From a virus, in IMG/VR virus record IMGVR_UViG_3300042474_001373, positions 1 to 24,359 of that record: 24,359 bases of DNA. One strand, 5' to 3'. Shown here one piece after another: positions 14,707 to 23,026 of the stretch (positions within the stretch are counted from its first letter, which is position 1; each line of letters starts with the position of its first letter). The notes beneath the pieces are model-generated. The model saw nothing but the letters and a program-made list of their open reading frames with translations. It was not told the origin of the DNA and ran no database searches. Made by a program: the position numbers and the translations under genes.

Positions 14707-15680
14707 TATTTTTGTAATCGTTTGATATCAGCTGCCACCATCATGCTGACCAAGGTTTTAAAATCTGTTTTGCGTTGCCAGCCTAATATTTTTTCTGCTT
14801 TGGTGGCATCACCACACAGTCTATGTAGTTCTGCAGGTCTTTTGAATTTGGGATCACTTTCCACATATTGTTGCCAGTCTGTGATGCCCACACTGTCAAA
14901 TGCCAATTGTAGGAATTCTTTGATGCTGTGTTGCTCTCCAGTGGCTATCACATAGTCTCCTGGTTCTGGTTGTTGCAGCATCTGCCACATGGCTTCCACA
15001 TAATCTCCAGCAAAACCCCAGTCTCTTTGTGATTCTAGATTGCCTAAAACGATTTTATTCTCCAGTCCTAATTTTATTTTTGCTACTCCGTCAGTAATTT
15101 TTCTTGTAACAAATTCTTTGCCTCTGATGGGAGATTCATGGTTAAACAATATGCCTGTGGAAGCATGCAAACTGTAACTTTCACGAAAATTTATGGTGAT
15201 CCAATGTGCATACAGTTTGGCCACTCCATAAGGTGATCTAGGATGAAATGGAGTGTGTTCATCCTGTTTGATGGTTCCTATGCCATTGCCATACATTTCA
15301 CTGGTGCTGGCTTGATAAAATTTAGTGCTTGGGTTATGATGTTTAATAGCGTTTAATATGTTCAACACTCCCACAGCATTTACCTCAGTGGTGACCTTGT
15401 TAAGATCCCAACTGGCTCCCACAAAACTTTGAGCAGCAAGATTGTAAAACTCATTTGGTCGTAACGTTTTTATCAAATGGTTCATGCTGTTATCGTCAGT
15501 GATATCACCTGTGATCAATTCAATATCGTTTTCAATGCCTAAGAATTTAATATTTTCCAAATTGGGACTGGAATATCTTTTGACCAATCCAATCACGTGA
15601 TATCCTTTTTCCAATAATAGTTTTGCTAGATAAGGACCATCCTGTCCAGTCATTCCAGTTACAAACGCAATTTTTTTCAT
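14706..15680 (-). CDS. gmd: GDP-mannose 4,6-dehydratase
   Basis: A 324-aa extended short-chain dehydrogenase that converts GDP-D-mannose to GDP-4-keto-6-deoxy-D-mannose, the entry to GDP-fucose, rhamnose, perosamine and related sugars. Visible features are the NADP-binding VTGMTGQDG (7-15), catalytic Ser125/Thr126 with Glu128 in STSEMYG, Tyr151-x3-Lys155 in SPYGVAK, and NHESPIRGKEFVTRK (180-194), the GMD hallmark. Residue RDWGFAGDYVEAMW is also typical. Length is close to the usual 340-370 aa. A TAGGAG ribosome site precedes the ATG. No GDP-fucose synthase or reductase is in the window, so the later steps must come from the host or from elsewhere in the phage. Confidence 0.95.
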   Translation of the reverse strand: MKKIAFVTGMTGQDGPYLAKLLLEKGYHVIGLVKRYSSPNLENIKFLGIENDIELITGDITDDNSMNHLIKTLRPNEFYNLAAQSFVGASWDLNKVTTEVNAVGVLNILNAIKHHNPSTKFYQASTSEMYGNGIGTIKQDEHTPFHPRSPYGVAKLYAHWITINFRESYSLHASTGILFNHESPIRGKEFVTRKITDGVAKIKLGLENKIVLGNLESQRDWGFAGDYVEAMWQMLQQPEPGDYVIATGEQHSIKEFLQLAFDSVGITDWQQYVESDPKFKRPAELHRLCGDATKAEKILGWQRKTDFKTLVSMMVAADIKRLQK

Positions 15681-15687
15681 AAAACTC

Positions 15688-16365
15688 CTAATTTATTTTA
15701 AGCATGTTGGCCAAATATTTTTTCCAAACATCACTATGTTCACAATCCCTGTATTCTTTGAACCAAGGGCCACCTTCTGTGTAATGCAACACTTTTGGAG
15801 CGCCGTCTTTGGGTTCTTTGTACCAACCCACCAACCAATTCCAACTGTGATCCACACTACCAATCTCTTCATCTTTGAGCCAACTGAATCTGTGTAGATA
15901 CTGTCCTGTTTCTTTATTGACCATTTCAGGAGTGACTGCTCTGTTGGCAGGATGAGCACAATTCCACAGTATCATGGAACTCCAATTCTTTCTAGGATAT
16001 GGCATCTGTTTTTGATTGTCCATTTTGACTCCTGGTGCAGGAGTGTAATCGTGTTTGACCACCATCACTGCATAACGATCATCTGCTTGAGCAAACAATT
16101 CAGCCGCATCCACAGTCCACACAAAGTCACAGTCACAGAACACTGCCCAACCTGTGTAGTTGGTCATGTAAGGAATGAGAAATCTACTGAAAGTGAATTC
16201 GGTAGTGCTGAGTGGATCGATGGGTCGTGTGTACAAACCTGCCTCACGCAATTCTTTCATTTTAAGTGGTAGAACTTCAGCTTTTGGTTGATGTTGTTTG
16301 ATAGAATGCTCACACACCTGATATGTGATGTCTTCCCTAGTATCGTAACCTACAAATATCTTCAT
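15688..16365 (-). CDS. Glycosyltransferase, GT8-like GT-A fold
   Basis: A 225-aa protein, MKIFVGYDTREDITYQVCEHS, with LSTTEFTFSRFLIPYM (52-67) and the DxD segment FCDCDFVW (76-83). Later come NWSSMILWNCAHP and LHYTEGGPWFKEYRDCEHSDVW, typical of small phage and bacterial glycosyltransferases of the GT8 kind. It is the first gene of a minus-strand operon with gmd and the 13891-14706 transferase, behind a TATAAATA late promoter. Its stop codon TAG is part of the ribosome site of gmd. A role adding the GMD-derived sugar is plausible but unproven. Confidence 0.8.
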   Translation of the reverse strand: MKIFVGYDTREDITYQVCEHSIKQHQPKAEVLPLKMKELREAGLYTRPIDPLSTTEFTFSRFLIPYMTNYTGWAVFCDCDFVWTVDAAELFAQADDRYAVMVVKHDYTPAPGVKMDNQKQMPYPRKNWSSMILWNCAHPANRAVTPEMVNKETGQYLHRFSWLKDEEIGSVDHSWNWLVGWYKEPKDGAPKVLHYTEGGPWFKEYRDCEHSDVWKKYLANMLKIN

Positions 16366-16383
16366 AAGAATTTTGAATAAAAC

Positions 16384-16391
16384 TATTTATA
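16384..16391 (-). promoter_or_regulatory. T4-type late promoter TATAAATA before the GT8-gmd operon
   Basis: A perfect TATAAATA on the minus strand, 18 bases before the ATG at 16365. It suggests the GT8-like, gmd and GT-A genes are expressed late, when virions are assembled. This position is also at the 5' edge of the plus-strand gene starting near 16391. Confidence 0.65.
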
Positions 16392-17056
16392 TGCTCAGTA
16401 AACTGTTAAATACCAATATGAATAGTGAAAATTGGTTGAGTGTGTTTGCAGAAAAATACAGTCAATTGTTGGATATCAGAACATCTGGAGCACAAAGAGG
16501 ACTCAAAGAAGGAATCTATCAGCGCAGCAAAGGGTTTCAAATCATATTTGAAATGATGTTTAAAAACAAAAATCAAAATTTTAATATTATAGAAACAGGC
16601 ACCATACGTAAACCCAACAATTGGAAAGACGGCAACAGTGGATTCCTATTTGCAGAGTTGACAAAAATGCATGGGGGGTTGGTGAAATCTGTGGATATTA
16701 ATCAGAAAGCTGTTGATACCGCAAATAATTTTGTAAATTCAAAACATTACACAGCTTATTGTAGTGATAGCGTAGCATGGTTAAAGCAACAAACTGATTT
16801 AGACCAAATAGATCTTTTTTATTTAGACAGTTATGATGTAGAATGGTCTGATGACGAACCCAGCGCAACTCATCATCTTAATGAATTTTTAGTTATTGAG
16901 CCATTCTTAAACAGTGGTAAGATAGTTGCTGTTGACGATAACAGTTTTTTAACTTCAGGCAAACGTACCGGCAAAGGCAGAAAAATTTTTGAATATTTAG
17001 AAAAAAAATCTGTGTTGCCTATGTATGACGAATATCAAATAATTTATAAATTTTAA
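16391..17056 (+). CDS. SAM-dependent methyltransferase-like protein (Methyltransf_24 type)
   Basis: A class I methyltransferase fold. The motif I region is NIIETGTIR, followed by a GNSGFLFAEL loop, the strand-2 end VKSVDIN, and DLFYLDSYD, resembling TylF/MycF and Methyltransf_24 enzymes, which have a metal-dependent acidic site. Start uncertain: I use ATG 16391 (221 aa); ATG 16418 (MNSENWLSVF) and TTG 16373 are alternatives, and none has a good ribosome site. It lies head to head with the GT8-like gene across an 25-base gap that holds a late promoter for the other strand. The next gene follows one base after the stop. Substrate unknown; probably a sugar. Confidence 0.7.
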   Translation: MLSKLLNTNMNSENWLSVFAEKYSQLLDIRTSGAQRGLKEGIYQRSKGFQIIFEMMFKNKNQNFNIIETGTIRKPNNWKDGNSGFLFAELTKMHGGLVKSVDINQKAVDTANNFVNSKHYTAYCSDSVAWLKQQTDLDQIDLFYLDSYDVEWSDDEPSATHHLNEFLVIEPFLNSGKIVAVDDNSFLTSGKRTGKGRKIFEYLEKKSVLPMYDEYQIIYKF

Positions 17057-17057
17057 T

Positions 17058-17852
17058 ATGATAATTGACACAACTCTTTTTAATGATGAATTTGATATGT
17101 TAGACATACATCTTTCTATTTCAGAAAATTATGTTGATCATTGGATTATTTTAGAAGCAAATAGAACTTTTAGCGGTAAACTTAAACCTTATAATTTAAA
17201 AAATAATTTTAAAAAATACAAAGAAAAATATGGCGATAGAATAGAAATAGTCAATTTAGAATTGGATGAAACTCAAACAAATTTAATTTGTGAAACAATG
17301 ATGCGACAGGGATTAGCAAGTGCTTTAGAAAAATTTGATAACGAGGATATAGTAATTCATGGAGATCTTGATGAAATTATAGATCCAACCAAATGGAATG
17401 AGATTACGGAATTAATGGATAAAAATAATTGTCCTGTGTCATGCGGGTTTGAAATGTATTTTTATAAATTTGATCAAAAAGCTGGTCGGAATTGGAAGGG
17501 TAGCGTGGTGGCTAGAAAAAGAATGTTTAAAACTCCACACGGTTTATACAAAGGCAGTGAAGAAATGGGAATCAAAAGAAAAAATAGAGTAAATGCTATT
17601 GCAACAACAGACCCTGTGGGTTGGCATTGGACTTGGATGGGCAATGACGAAATAATTAAAAACAAAGTGGTTAGTTGTATTGAAAGTCAATACAGAGATC
17701 CTAATCAAGTATTAGAAGCATTTAAAAATAAAGATACTACGATTGCAGTCAATCACAAGAGTGCTTCTGAAATAATAAAGCCAGTTTATCCAAATGTAGT
17801 ATTGGATGTATTAAAAAGATATTCTTTTTATTGGCACAATCCTTTACAATAG
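17058..17852 (+). CDS. GT17-family-like glycosyltransferase
   Basis: A 264-aa protein with the N-terminal pattern TTLFNDEFDMLDIHLSISE and VDHWIILEANRTFSGK (26-41) of GT17 (beta-1,4-GlcNAc transferase relatives), followed by HGDLDEIID (101-109) with the DxD-like DLDE. Later sequence VGWHWTWMG and ISKxxHK-type segments also fit. The animal enzyme adds bisecting GlcNAc to N-glycans; bacterial and phage members act on surface glycans. The start ATG at 17058 follows the previous stop by one base. The AT-rich composition is like the block on the left, suggesting shared origin. Confidence 0.85.
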   Translation: MIIDTTLFNDEFDMLDIHLSISENYVDHWIILEANRTFSGKLKPYNLKNNFKKYKEKYGDRIEIVNLELDETQTNLICETMMRQGLASALEKFDNEDIVIHGDLDEIIDPTKWNEITELMDKNNCPVSCGFEMYFYKFDQKAGRNWKGSVVARKRMFKTPHGLYKGSEEMGIKRKNRVNAIATTDPVGWHWTWMGNDEIIKNKVVSCIESQYRDPNQVLEAFKNKDTTIAVNHKSASEIIKPVYPNVVLDVLKRYSFYWHNPLQ

Positions 17853-17856
17853 TTTA

Positions 17857-18411
17857 TTATTTTTTAACAAACCAACAGCGACCACTTCTATTTACTTTAA
17901 TTTTTTTTGGACCAAAGAAATCCCAAACAGCATTTTGAACTCCAGGATGTCCTTTAGTATAATCATCTCCGCCAAAGTATGAATCTCTTTTAATTTTGGA
18001 CCACCAAGCATTTAAATCTTTTGTAACGCATTCATAAGTATGTCCTGCATCCACATAACAAAAATCAACAGAGTTGTCATCAAATTTTATAGCTGCGTCC
18101 CAACTTAAAGATTCAATAATTTCTATTTTATCAATTACAGGTTGTATATTTTTATAAAAAATTTCTTTAATATTTTTTGTATTTTTATTATTTTTTAGTT
18201 CTTCACCTCCACACCAAGTATCTATAGCATAAAATTTTCCTAGTGCGTTTTTTTTTAATAATTCTACTACGCAATATGCTACAGATTTTCCAGTCCAAGA
18301 TCCTAACTCTACCCAAGTTCCTTGAACAGGAAAATTTTGTAAAACTATGTCAAGAAAAATAGTATTTTTATGACTCATAAATCCGTCAATATTTTGATAA
18401 AAATGATCCAT
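17857..18411 (-). CDS. Class I SAM methyltransferase (Methyltransf_24-like)
   Basis: A 184-aa protein with motif I VELGSWTGKS (34-43), the strand-2 acid in YAIDTWCGG (Asp64), and VDFCYVDAGHTYECVTKDL (about 114-132), the motif of TylF-like O-methyltransferases and related rhamnosyl methyltransferases. FGGDDYTKGHPGV near the C-terminus carries the second acidic pair that often holds a metal. It is the second such enzyme in the island and resembles the gene at 16391 only in fold. Four bases separate it from the convergent GT17 gene, with no terminator visible. Confidence 0.75.
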   Translation of the reverse strand: MDHFYQNIDGFMSHKNTIFLDIVLQNFPVQGTWVELGSWTGKSVAYCVVELLKKNALGKFYAIDTWCGGEELKNNKNTKNIKEIFYKNIQPVIDKIEIIESLSWDAAIKFDDNSVDFCYVDAGHTYECVTKDLNAWWSKIKRDSYFGGDDYTKGHPGVQNAVWDFFGPKKIKVNRSGRCWFVKK

Positions 18412-18419
18412 ACTATATT

Positions 18420-19133
18420 TTATTTACTTTTTATATATTCTTTTTTGCTGCCTTTTGCCTTATAATGTTTCAAATACATTCCTAATTCAGTGTGTGGTAG
18501 TGGTGTTTTATAACCTTTATCAAATTTGTCACACAAATCATGACCAGGAGCTTTTAATTTTTCAAACACATGTCCGTACACATCATTGTCATAAAATCTT
18601 CTCAAATGTTTATGATCTTTTTCTACATAATGACGTTTGTATTCTGTTTTAAAATTTTCAAACAATTCGTGTTGAGTGTTGATTGCAAAGAATCCTGTTT
18701 CAGGCACAAACCATAGTCCAGGGTTACCAGATTTATCTGCATAATAGATCACTCCCATGTGTGTGCTAAGAACGTTGCTAGGCAATGTTTCTAATAATAA
18801 GGATTTTGGCAATGCTTGTAAGGTTATAACATCTGCATCCAACCATATGATTCTATCGGCTGTAGAATTTTCCATAGCGTGAATAAAAGTAAATGCCTTC
18901 TTAGCAAATTTTTTTATTTGTTTGACAGACGTTTTTTGAAATTCAAAATATTCTTTACACAAATTATCAAATGGTATTTGTTTGATTCGAGGGTGTTCAG
19001 GCATAGTAAATTCTTCCACATAGCAAGTAAGACTATACTCCTCAGGCCAATATTTCAACCAAGAATTTACAGCATCTTTACCTATCAGATCATAATATTT
19101 TTGATCAAAGCTAGTAATAATTTCTAATTTCAT
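18420..19133 (-). CDS. GT-A-type glycosyltransferase-like protein, paralog of 13891-14706
   Basis: A 237-aa protein starting MKLEIITSFDQKYYDLIGKD, with IIWLDADVITLQ (95-106) holding the DxD. Its C-terminal segment TPLPHTELGMYLKHYKAKGSKK aligns with the paralog at 13891-14706. The start overlaps the previous stop by four bases (ATGA), and AGGAGATACAT just upstream is a good ribosome site, so translation is coupled to the capsule-type gene. It probably transfers a nucleotide-activated hexose, but donor and acceptor are not evident. Confidence 0.7.
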   Translation of the reverse strand: MKLEIITSFDQKYYDLIGKDAVNSWLKYWPEEYSLTCYVEEFTMPEHPRIKQIPFDNLCKEYFEFQKTSVKQIKKFAKKAFTFIHAMENSTADRIIWLDADVITLQALPKSLLLETLPSNVLSTHMGVIYYADKSGNPGLWFVPETGFFAINTQHELFENFKTEYKRHYVEKDHKHLRRFYDNDVYGHVFEKLKAPGHDLCDKFDKGYKTPLPHTELGMYLKHYKAKGSKKEYIKSK

Positions 19134-20053
19134 ATGTATCTCCTAAAAAAGTTCCATGCTTCGCCAGATTGTAATTCAGCAAAATTCCAATGGCACATGG
19201 CTATTTTTTCAAGCCATGGTTGTCTTTCATGTAACACGGGATTTTCTATTTGATTTAAATCAGTATTGGCCACTGAATAACTTTGACTGTGTTTGGGTTC
19301 AGGGTCTGTAATAAATGCAGGCACACCTTCTATGATACTGGCCACGCTGGGTGAACTGTTGTAAACCACAGTGGCCCAAGCGTTTTGCAGATCATCCAAT
19401 AAATTTGGTTTATTACTCAGTGAAACATTTTTATATTTCAATTTCAAAATACGCATAATTTTTTTATCGCCTGGATGCGGTCTTACCACAATAGTTCTAC
19501 TGGAAATCTGTTGTATTTTTCTCACGATATCATCCAACCAATCGATCACACTCAGTCCAGCCATACTCCAACCACCATTGCGTTGCAAACAGATTAGTAT
19601 ATGATTGCCCTGTGTTCTATAAGGTTTCAGTGTGATGTTCATATTTCTACTTATTTTAATCCATCTATTAGGATCCACATCTTTATCAAAATAAAATCCT
19701 GTAGTAGGAAACACTCCATCAAAACTGTATCGCAAATAGTGTTGGGGATTATTTTTATCCATATACAAAAATAAATTGCTGTCTGCTATGAGAGTTTTTT
19801 TGCCAGACTGTTTTTGATAATCTAATATTTTTTGTCTTAAATCCAAATGAGGCAAATGTTTGCCATCTTTGTGTACATACCCCATGATACAAGCCACATC
19901 ACACGGAACGCAATTGAATCCTTTGTGTAATATGCCTGTATCTCCTGCTGCATTAACTCCTTGATGAAAAAATTTTAGTATGTTGGATTTTTCTTCACTT
20001 TTATTGTGTGGGGGTAGTATGTCTAAATATGATACTGTGGTCAGTTTAGACAT
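19130..20053 (-). CDS. Capsule-polysaccharide-type glycosyltransferase-like protein, paralog 2
   Basis: A 307-aa protein. The C-terminal half has TIVVRPHPGDKK (187-198) and NSSPSVASIIEGVPAFITD (232-250), the nucleotide-sugar site of the KpsC/KpsS-like GT-B group. LKPYRTQGNHILICLQ and the closing segment LNQIENPVLHERQPW align well with the 9881-10723 protein, so the two are paralogs. The N-terminal ~130 residues, with Cys47, Cys51 and Cys55 in FNCVPCDVACIMG, are divergent and may select the acceptor. The start ATG overlaps the previous stop in the 8-base ATGTCTAA junction, and a GAGGAAA ribosome site is present. Confidence 0.75.
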   Translation of the reverse strand: MSKLTTVSYLDILPPHNKSEEKSNILKFFHQGVNAAGDTGILHKGFNCVPCDVACIMGYVHKDGKHLPHLDLRQKILDYQKQSGKKTLIADSNLFLYMDKNNPQHYLRYSFDGVFPTTGFYFDKDVDPNRWIKISRNMNITLKPYRTQGNHILICLQRNGGWSMAGLSVIDWLDDIVRKIQQISSRTIVVRPHPGDKKIMRILKLKYKNVSLSNKPNLLDDLQNAWATVVYNSSPSVASIIEGVPAFITDPEPKHSQSYSVANTDLNQIENPVLHERQPWLEKIAMCHWNFAELQSGEAWNFFRRYI

Positions 20054-21194
20054 GATATTTCCTCAAAATTTTTATAGCAGTGCCGTCATATAATTCATCT
20101 TTAGTAAACTGACTGTAACTCACAGCACACAGCCAACGTGCTAGATGTGGTCTGGCTAGATTGTTTATGTCGGACAGTTTGCTGCGCGAAACGGGGGTAG
20201 TGATATGACGATCCAATGTGATCACAGGAATACCACTCCAAATGGCCTCTGTGGCAGCATTGGAATTGATGTTGACCACACAGTAGTAATCTTCATTGTT
20301 AAGTTCTTCTATGAGACTGGTACGTATTTTTTTCTCTGCTTTTTCTCTAAACACAATCTTTTTGTCTGTGTATTTCTTCAGTTCACGCTCCACATCATAT
20401 TTCCAGGTTTTTAGATCCACATGAAATATACCAGCTGCAAACGGACCTGGTTCTATGATCAGTATTTTCTCTCCTGATTCACGCCAAGGTCGGGGAAAAC
20501 TGGCAAAGTTGGCCAGTCTGTCCACAGGTGCTTCAAACATCTGATCATGATGTATGTGATTACGCACCAGTCTGTGCCATTTTTTATTGGATTCTAAAAA
20601 GTTGGTATAGCCACTGTCTATAAACCAAAAAGGGTATTGGCGGTCTATCTTTTCAGTCAACAGTCGCTCATTGCCTGTGGTATTTCTAATTAGACAGTCC
20701 TCAGAGTAATTGTTAAAATTTTGTCGACGCACATATTTTGCACAAGGATCTATGGTGTCACCAGTGCTCTTGACAAAATATTTGAATTTGCTCTGTTTGT
20801 ATAAGTTCAGCACACGCTGTTCTCCCAGTGCTGATACTATTTGATCCATGTTGTTGTGTATCAAATCAAAATATTGTGCTCGACGACGATCCATTATTTC
20901 CCATATTTTTCCCACGTATGTGCTCAGCTCTCGATATAAAACTTTTTCAAATTTGCCTGGCCACTTGCCCCAACTCCATTTGGCATGGTTGGCTGCTTCC
21001 ACCTGTTCAGCCTCTCCAGAATTTCGCATTTTTCTCAACCAGCGTCTGTGCTGTCGTATTTCTCTTTTGATATTTTTTAACTGATTCCAACTCTCACTGC
21101 GATCATACTTGACCATGCCTCGAGCAATTTCAAAATGATTGATGAGACTGCAAAGAAAATATGCCAGTTCTTTATTGTTGATTAATAATTTCAT
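20046..21194 (-). CDS. Capsule-polysaccharide-type protein, paralog 3 with divergent catalytic motif
   Basis: A 382-aa protein. The first ~110 residues are helical and highly charged (ESWNQLKNIKREIRQHRRWL; RNSGEAEQVEAANHAKWSWG), possibly a coiled coil or membrane-anchor region. The C-terminal third keeps the general fold: REKAEKK takes the place of the RPHP motif, followed by VVNINSNAATEAIWSGIPVI and then LSDINNLARPHLARWL, matching the end of the paralogs. The usual His-Pro is absent, so it may be inactive, regulatory or use a different donor. It heads an operon with the 19130-20053 and 18420-19133 genes. No obvious promoter consensus is seen in the 60-base gap to uvsY. Confidence 0.7.
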   Translation of the reverse strand: MKLLINNKELAYFLCSLINHFEIARGMVKYDRSESWNQLKNIKREIRQHRRWLRKMRNSGEAEQVEAANHAKWSWGKWPGKFEKVLYRELSTYVGKIWEIMDRRRAQYFDLIHNNMDQIVSALGEQRVLNLYKQSKFKYFVKSTGDTIDPCAKYVRRQNFNNYSEDCLIRNTTGNERLLTEKIDRQYPFWFIDSGYTNFLESNKKWHRLVRNHIHHDQMFEAPVDRLANFASFPRPWRESGEKILIIEPGPFAAGIFHVDLKTWKYDVERELKKYTDKKIVFREKAEKKIRTSLIEELNNEDYYCVVNINSNAATEAIWSGIPVITLDRHITTPVSRSKLSDINNLARPHLARWLCAVSYSQFTKDELYDGTAIKILRKYHV

Positions 21195-21254
21195 GATTCC
21201 GGTGTGCTGTGCTATTTACGCTGGAAATTGATTTGAGAAAATGTTTTTGATTGA

Positions 21255-21713
21255 TTAGATGCTGGCGTCTTCCATACCAGCCACACGCAGTTTGACGATG
21301 TTGGTCATCTGCCATTGCTTTTGGTCTAGTCCTTTGCAAATACCCAACCATTTGTTGCGCATCAGTGCAAAATCATTGATGATCTTTTCATAGTCCACCA
21401 CATCTGCTTCACCATCCACATACTTCTCCACTTCTCTGCTGGTGAGTGCTCTGTTGTAATTTTCAAAATATTTTTTAAAGTATGAGCTGCGCAGTCTGCG
21501 CAGTTCTATGTTGAGATACTCCAACACTGCTTCCAATTCTTGTAACTGATTGAATCTGTGTTCCACATTGCCAGGCATTTCTGCTGCCTGTTTTTCCACA
21601 TTGCCTCGGATTTTGATTTCCAGTTTGGCTTCTTGCAATTGATTTTCGAAATATTCCAATGCTTCAGGAATGGTACTGATGTCTTTGGATATCTTTTGAT
21701 ACCATCCAGACAT
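21255..21713 (-). CDS. uvsY: UvsY recombination mediator
   Basis: A 152-aa protein. Central matches to the T4-type UvsY core are KIRGNVEKQAAEMPGNVEHRF, LQELEAVLEYLNIELRRLRS and YNRALTSREVEKYVDGEADV. UvsY hexamers bind single-stranded DNA coated with gp32 and load the UvsX recombinase. Length is slightly greater than T4 UvsY (137 aa). It lies downstream of uvsX and a small gene; its ATG shares one base with the previous stop (TAATG). Confidence 0.93.
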   Translation of the reverse strand: MSGWYQKISKDISTIPEALEYFENQLQEAKLEIKIRGNVEKQAAEMPGNVEHRFNQLQELEAVLEYLNIELRRLRSSYFKKYFENYNRALTSREVEKYVDGEADVVDYEKIINDFALMRNKWLGICKGLDQKQWQMTNIVKLRVAGMEDASI

Positions 21714-21925
21714 TACTGATCCTCGTCTTCTTCTATGTCCAAATAGTACATGATGGCTTTGTCCAAGTCTTGGTCATTGCCCATGGCCTCTTTGAATTGC
21801 TCATCTTCCACACCGTAGTCGGCGCACATTTCCACATATTTCTCAGCCACCACTTCGATCTGTTTCTTATCGACGTACTCTTTGAAAAATTGCCAAGTTT
21901 CTATCAGTTGACTGGCGTCTTGCAT
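21713..21925 (-). CDS. Small acidic protein between uvsX and uvsY, 70 aa
   Basis: A 70-aa, strongly acidic, helical protein starting MQDASQLIETWQFFKEYVDK and ending IEEDEDQ. A gene in this position is usual in T4-like marine phages. It overlaps uvsX and uvsY by single bases (TAATG on both sides), so it is translated in the same operon and could be a partner of the UvsX/UvsY machinery, but I know no function. Confidence 0.75.
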   Translation of the reverse strand: MQDASQLIETWQFFKEYVDKKQIEVVAEKYVEMCADYGVEDEQFKEAMGNDQDLDKAIMYYLDIEEDEDQ

Positions 21926-23004
21926 TATTTCTTTTCTTTCACTGTTTCTGTTTCTGCTGTTGTGTCTGTTTCAGATTTTGGTTTGATCTTATGATATTCT
22001 TTCATAACCATATCTAACTTTTCACCTGTCCAACCTTTTCTATACTCCAAGTGTTCCACACCTTTAAGGTCCACATATCTTAATCTGTTGCCAGATGCTG
22101 TCAATATGCCTTCTTTTTCAAACAGTTCCACCAATCCACTGTAGGGATCCATGCCTGTTTCATAAGGAATTTTAACTTGCACACTTTCAAAAGGTTTGGC
22201 AAATCTTGTTTTCATTATCTTACAAGCAGCTCTAATACCTCTCACATCTGTTACTTTGTTACCATCTTCATCTTCTTTTAATTTTAATTTTTTCATTGCC
22301 ACCACCACTGAACTGGCGTACACAAATCCTTGACCACCTGATATTTTATCATCTGGGTCAAACATATCTTGTGAAGCATACGTGTGGTTGGTTGCTACCA
22401 ATCCCACATTCCAACTGCCAAACATGTTCACACAATTACGCACCAATGCTGTGAGCGCTTTGGGTTTACGACCCATGTCACCTTTCATGTCTCCTGCTTC
22501 AAATTGATTCACATCAGTGGGAGTCATCAGCATGCCCAAACTGTCTATGATGAACAGTATTTTGGGAGCAGTGTCTTTGTTGTCTCCATGCTCTGTTTTG
22601 TATTCTTTCATAAATGTGGATATAGTTTTAGCCACATCATCAATCATGCTAAGATTTAATTTTAATAATTTTTTCTCATCACAGTCCACACCCAATGCCT
22701 GCAACCAATTTTGGTCCAGTGCGTTTTCTGTGTCCACCAACACCACATATATGCCTTGCTTTTGTGCGTGTCTCACCAAGTTGCCTGAAGCAATGTATGA
22801 TTTGCCTGATCCTGATTCGCCAGCAAACACTGTGACCTTGCCCAAGGGAATTCCTTTTTCAAAATCGCCTGACATCAAATAGTTCAGTGCGTAGTTGCCT
22901 GTGGAGATCCAATCTGTGGGATCATTGAATCCCAATCCCAATCCATCAATGGATTTTGTTAACGTTTTTCTAAATTTCGATATGTCGAAAGCCTTAGTAG
23001 CCAT
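21925..23004 (-). CDS. uvsX: UvsX recombinase (RecA-like)
   Basis: A 359-aa strand-exchange ATPase with Walker A GESGSGKS (62-69), Glu93 in DTENALD, Walker B ILFIID (149-154), and an L2/ATP-region segment HTYASQDMFDPDDKISGGQG. The C-terminus is acidic then lysine-rich (TDTTAETETVKEKK). Length is like T4 UvsX (391 aa, slightly shorter). It pairs homologous DNA during repair and recombination-dependent replication with gp32, UvsY and UvsW, all in this window. The AAAAGGAAAAATTT leader is a good ribosome site. The promoter is in the 3' end of gp32, and a hairpin lies in the leader. Confidence 0.96.
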   Translation of the reverse strand: MATKAFDISKFRKTLTKSIDGLGLGFNDPTDWISTGNYALNYLMSGDFEKGIPLGKVTVFAGESGSGKSYIASGNLVRHAQKQGIYVVLVDTENALDQNWLQALGVDCDEKKLLKLNLSMIDDVAKTISTFMKEYKTEHGDNKDTAPKILFIIDSLGMLMTPTDVNQFEAGDMKGDMGRKPKALTALVRNCVNMFGSWNVGLVATNHTYASQDMFDPDDKISGGQGFVYASSVVVAMKKLKLKEDEDGNKVTDVRGIRAACKIMKTRFAKPFESVQVKIPYETGMDPYSGLVELFEKEGILTASGNRLRYVDLKGVEHLEYRKGWTGEKLDMVMKEYHKIKPKSETDTTAETETVKEKK

Positions 23005-23026
23005 AAATTTTTCCTTTTATTTGTTC

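Noticed and set aside
15693-15959. Second frame inside the GT8-like gene
   Set aside because: A shadow frame on the same strand; the GT8-like reading has the DxD and family motifs.
21195-21254. Late promoter CGTAAATA before the third capsule-type paralog
   Set aside because: It differs from TATAAATA in the two first bases, one of them in the conserved core, so it is not called.
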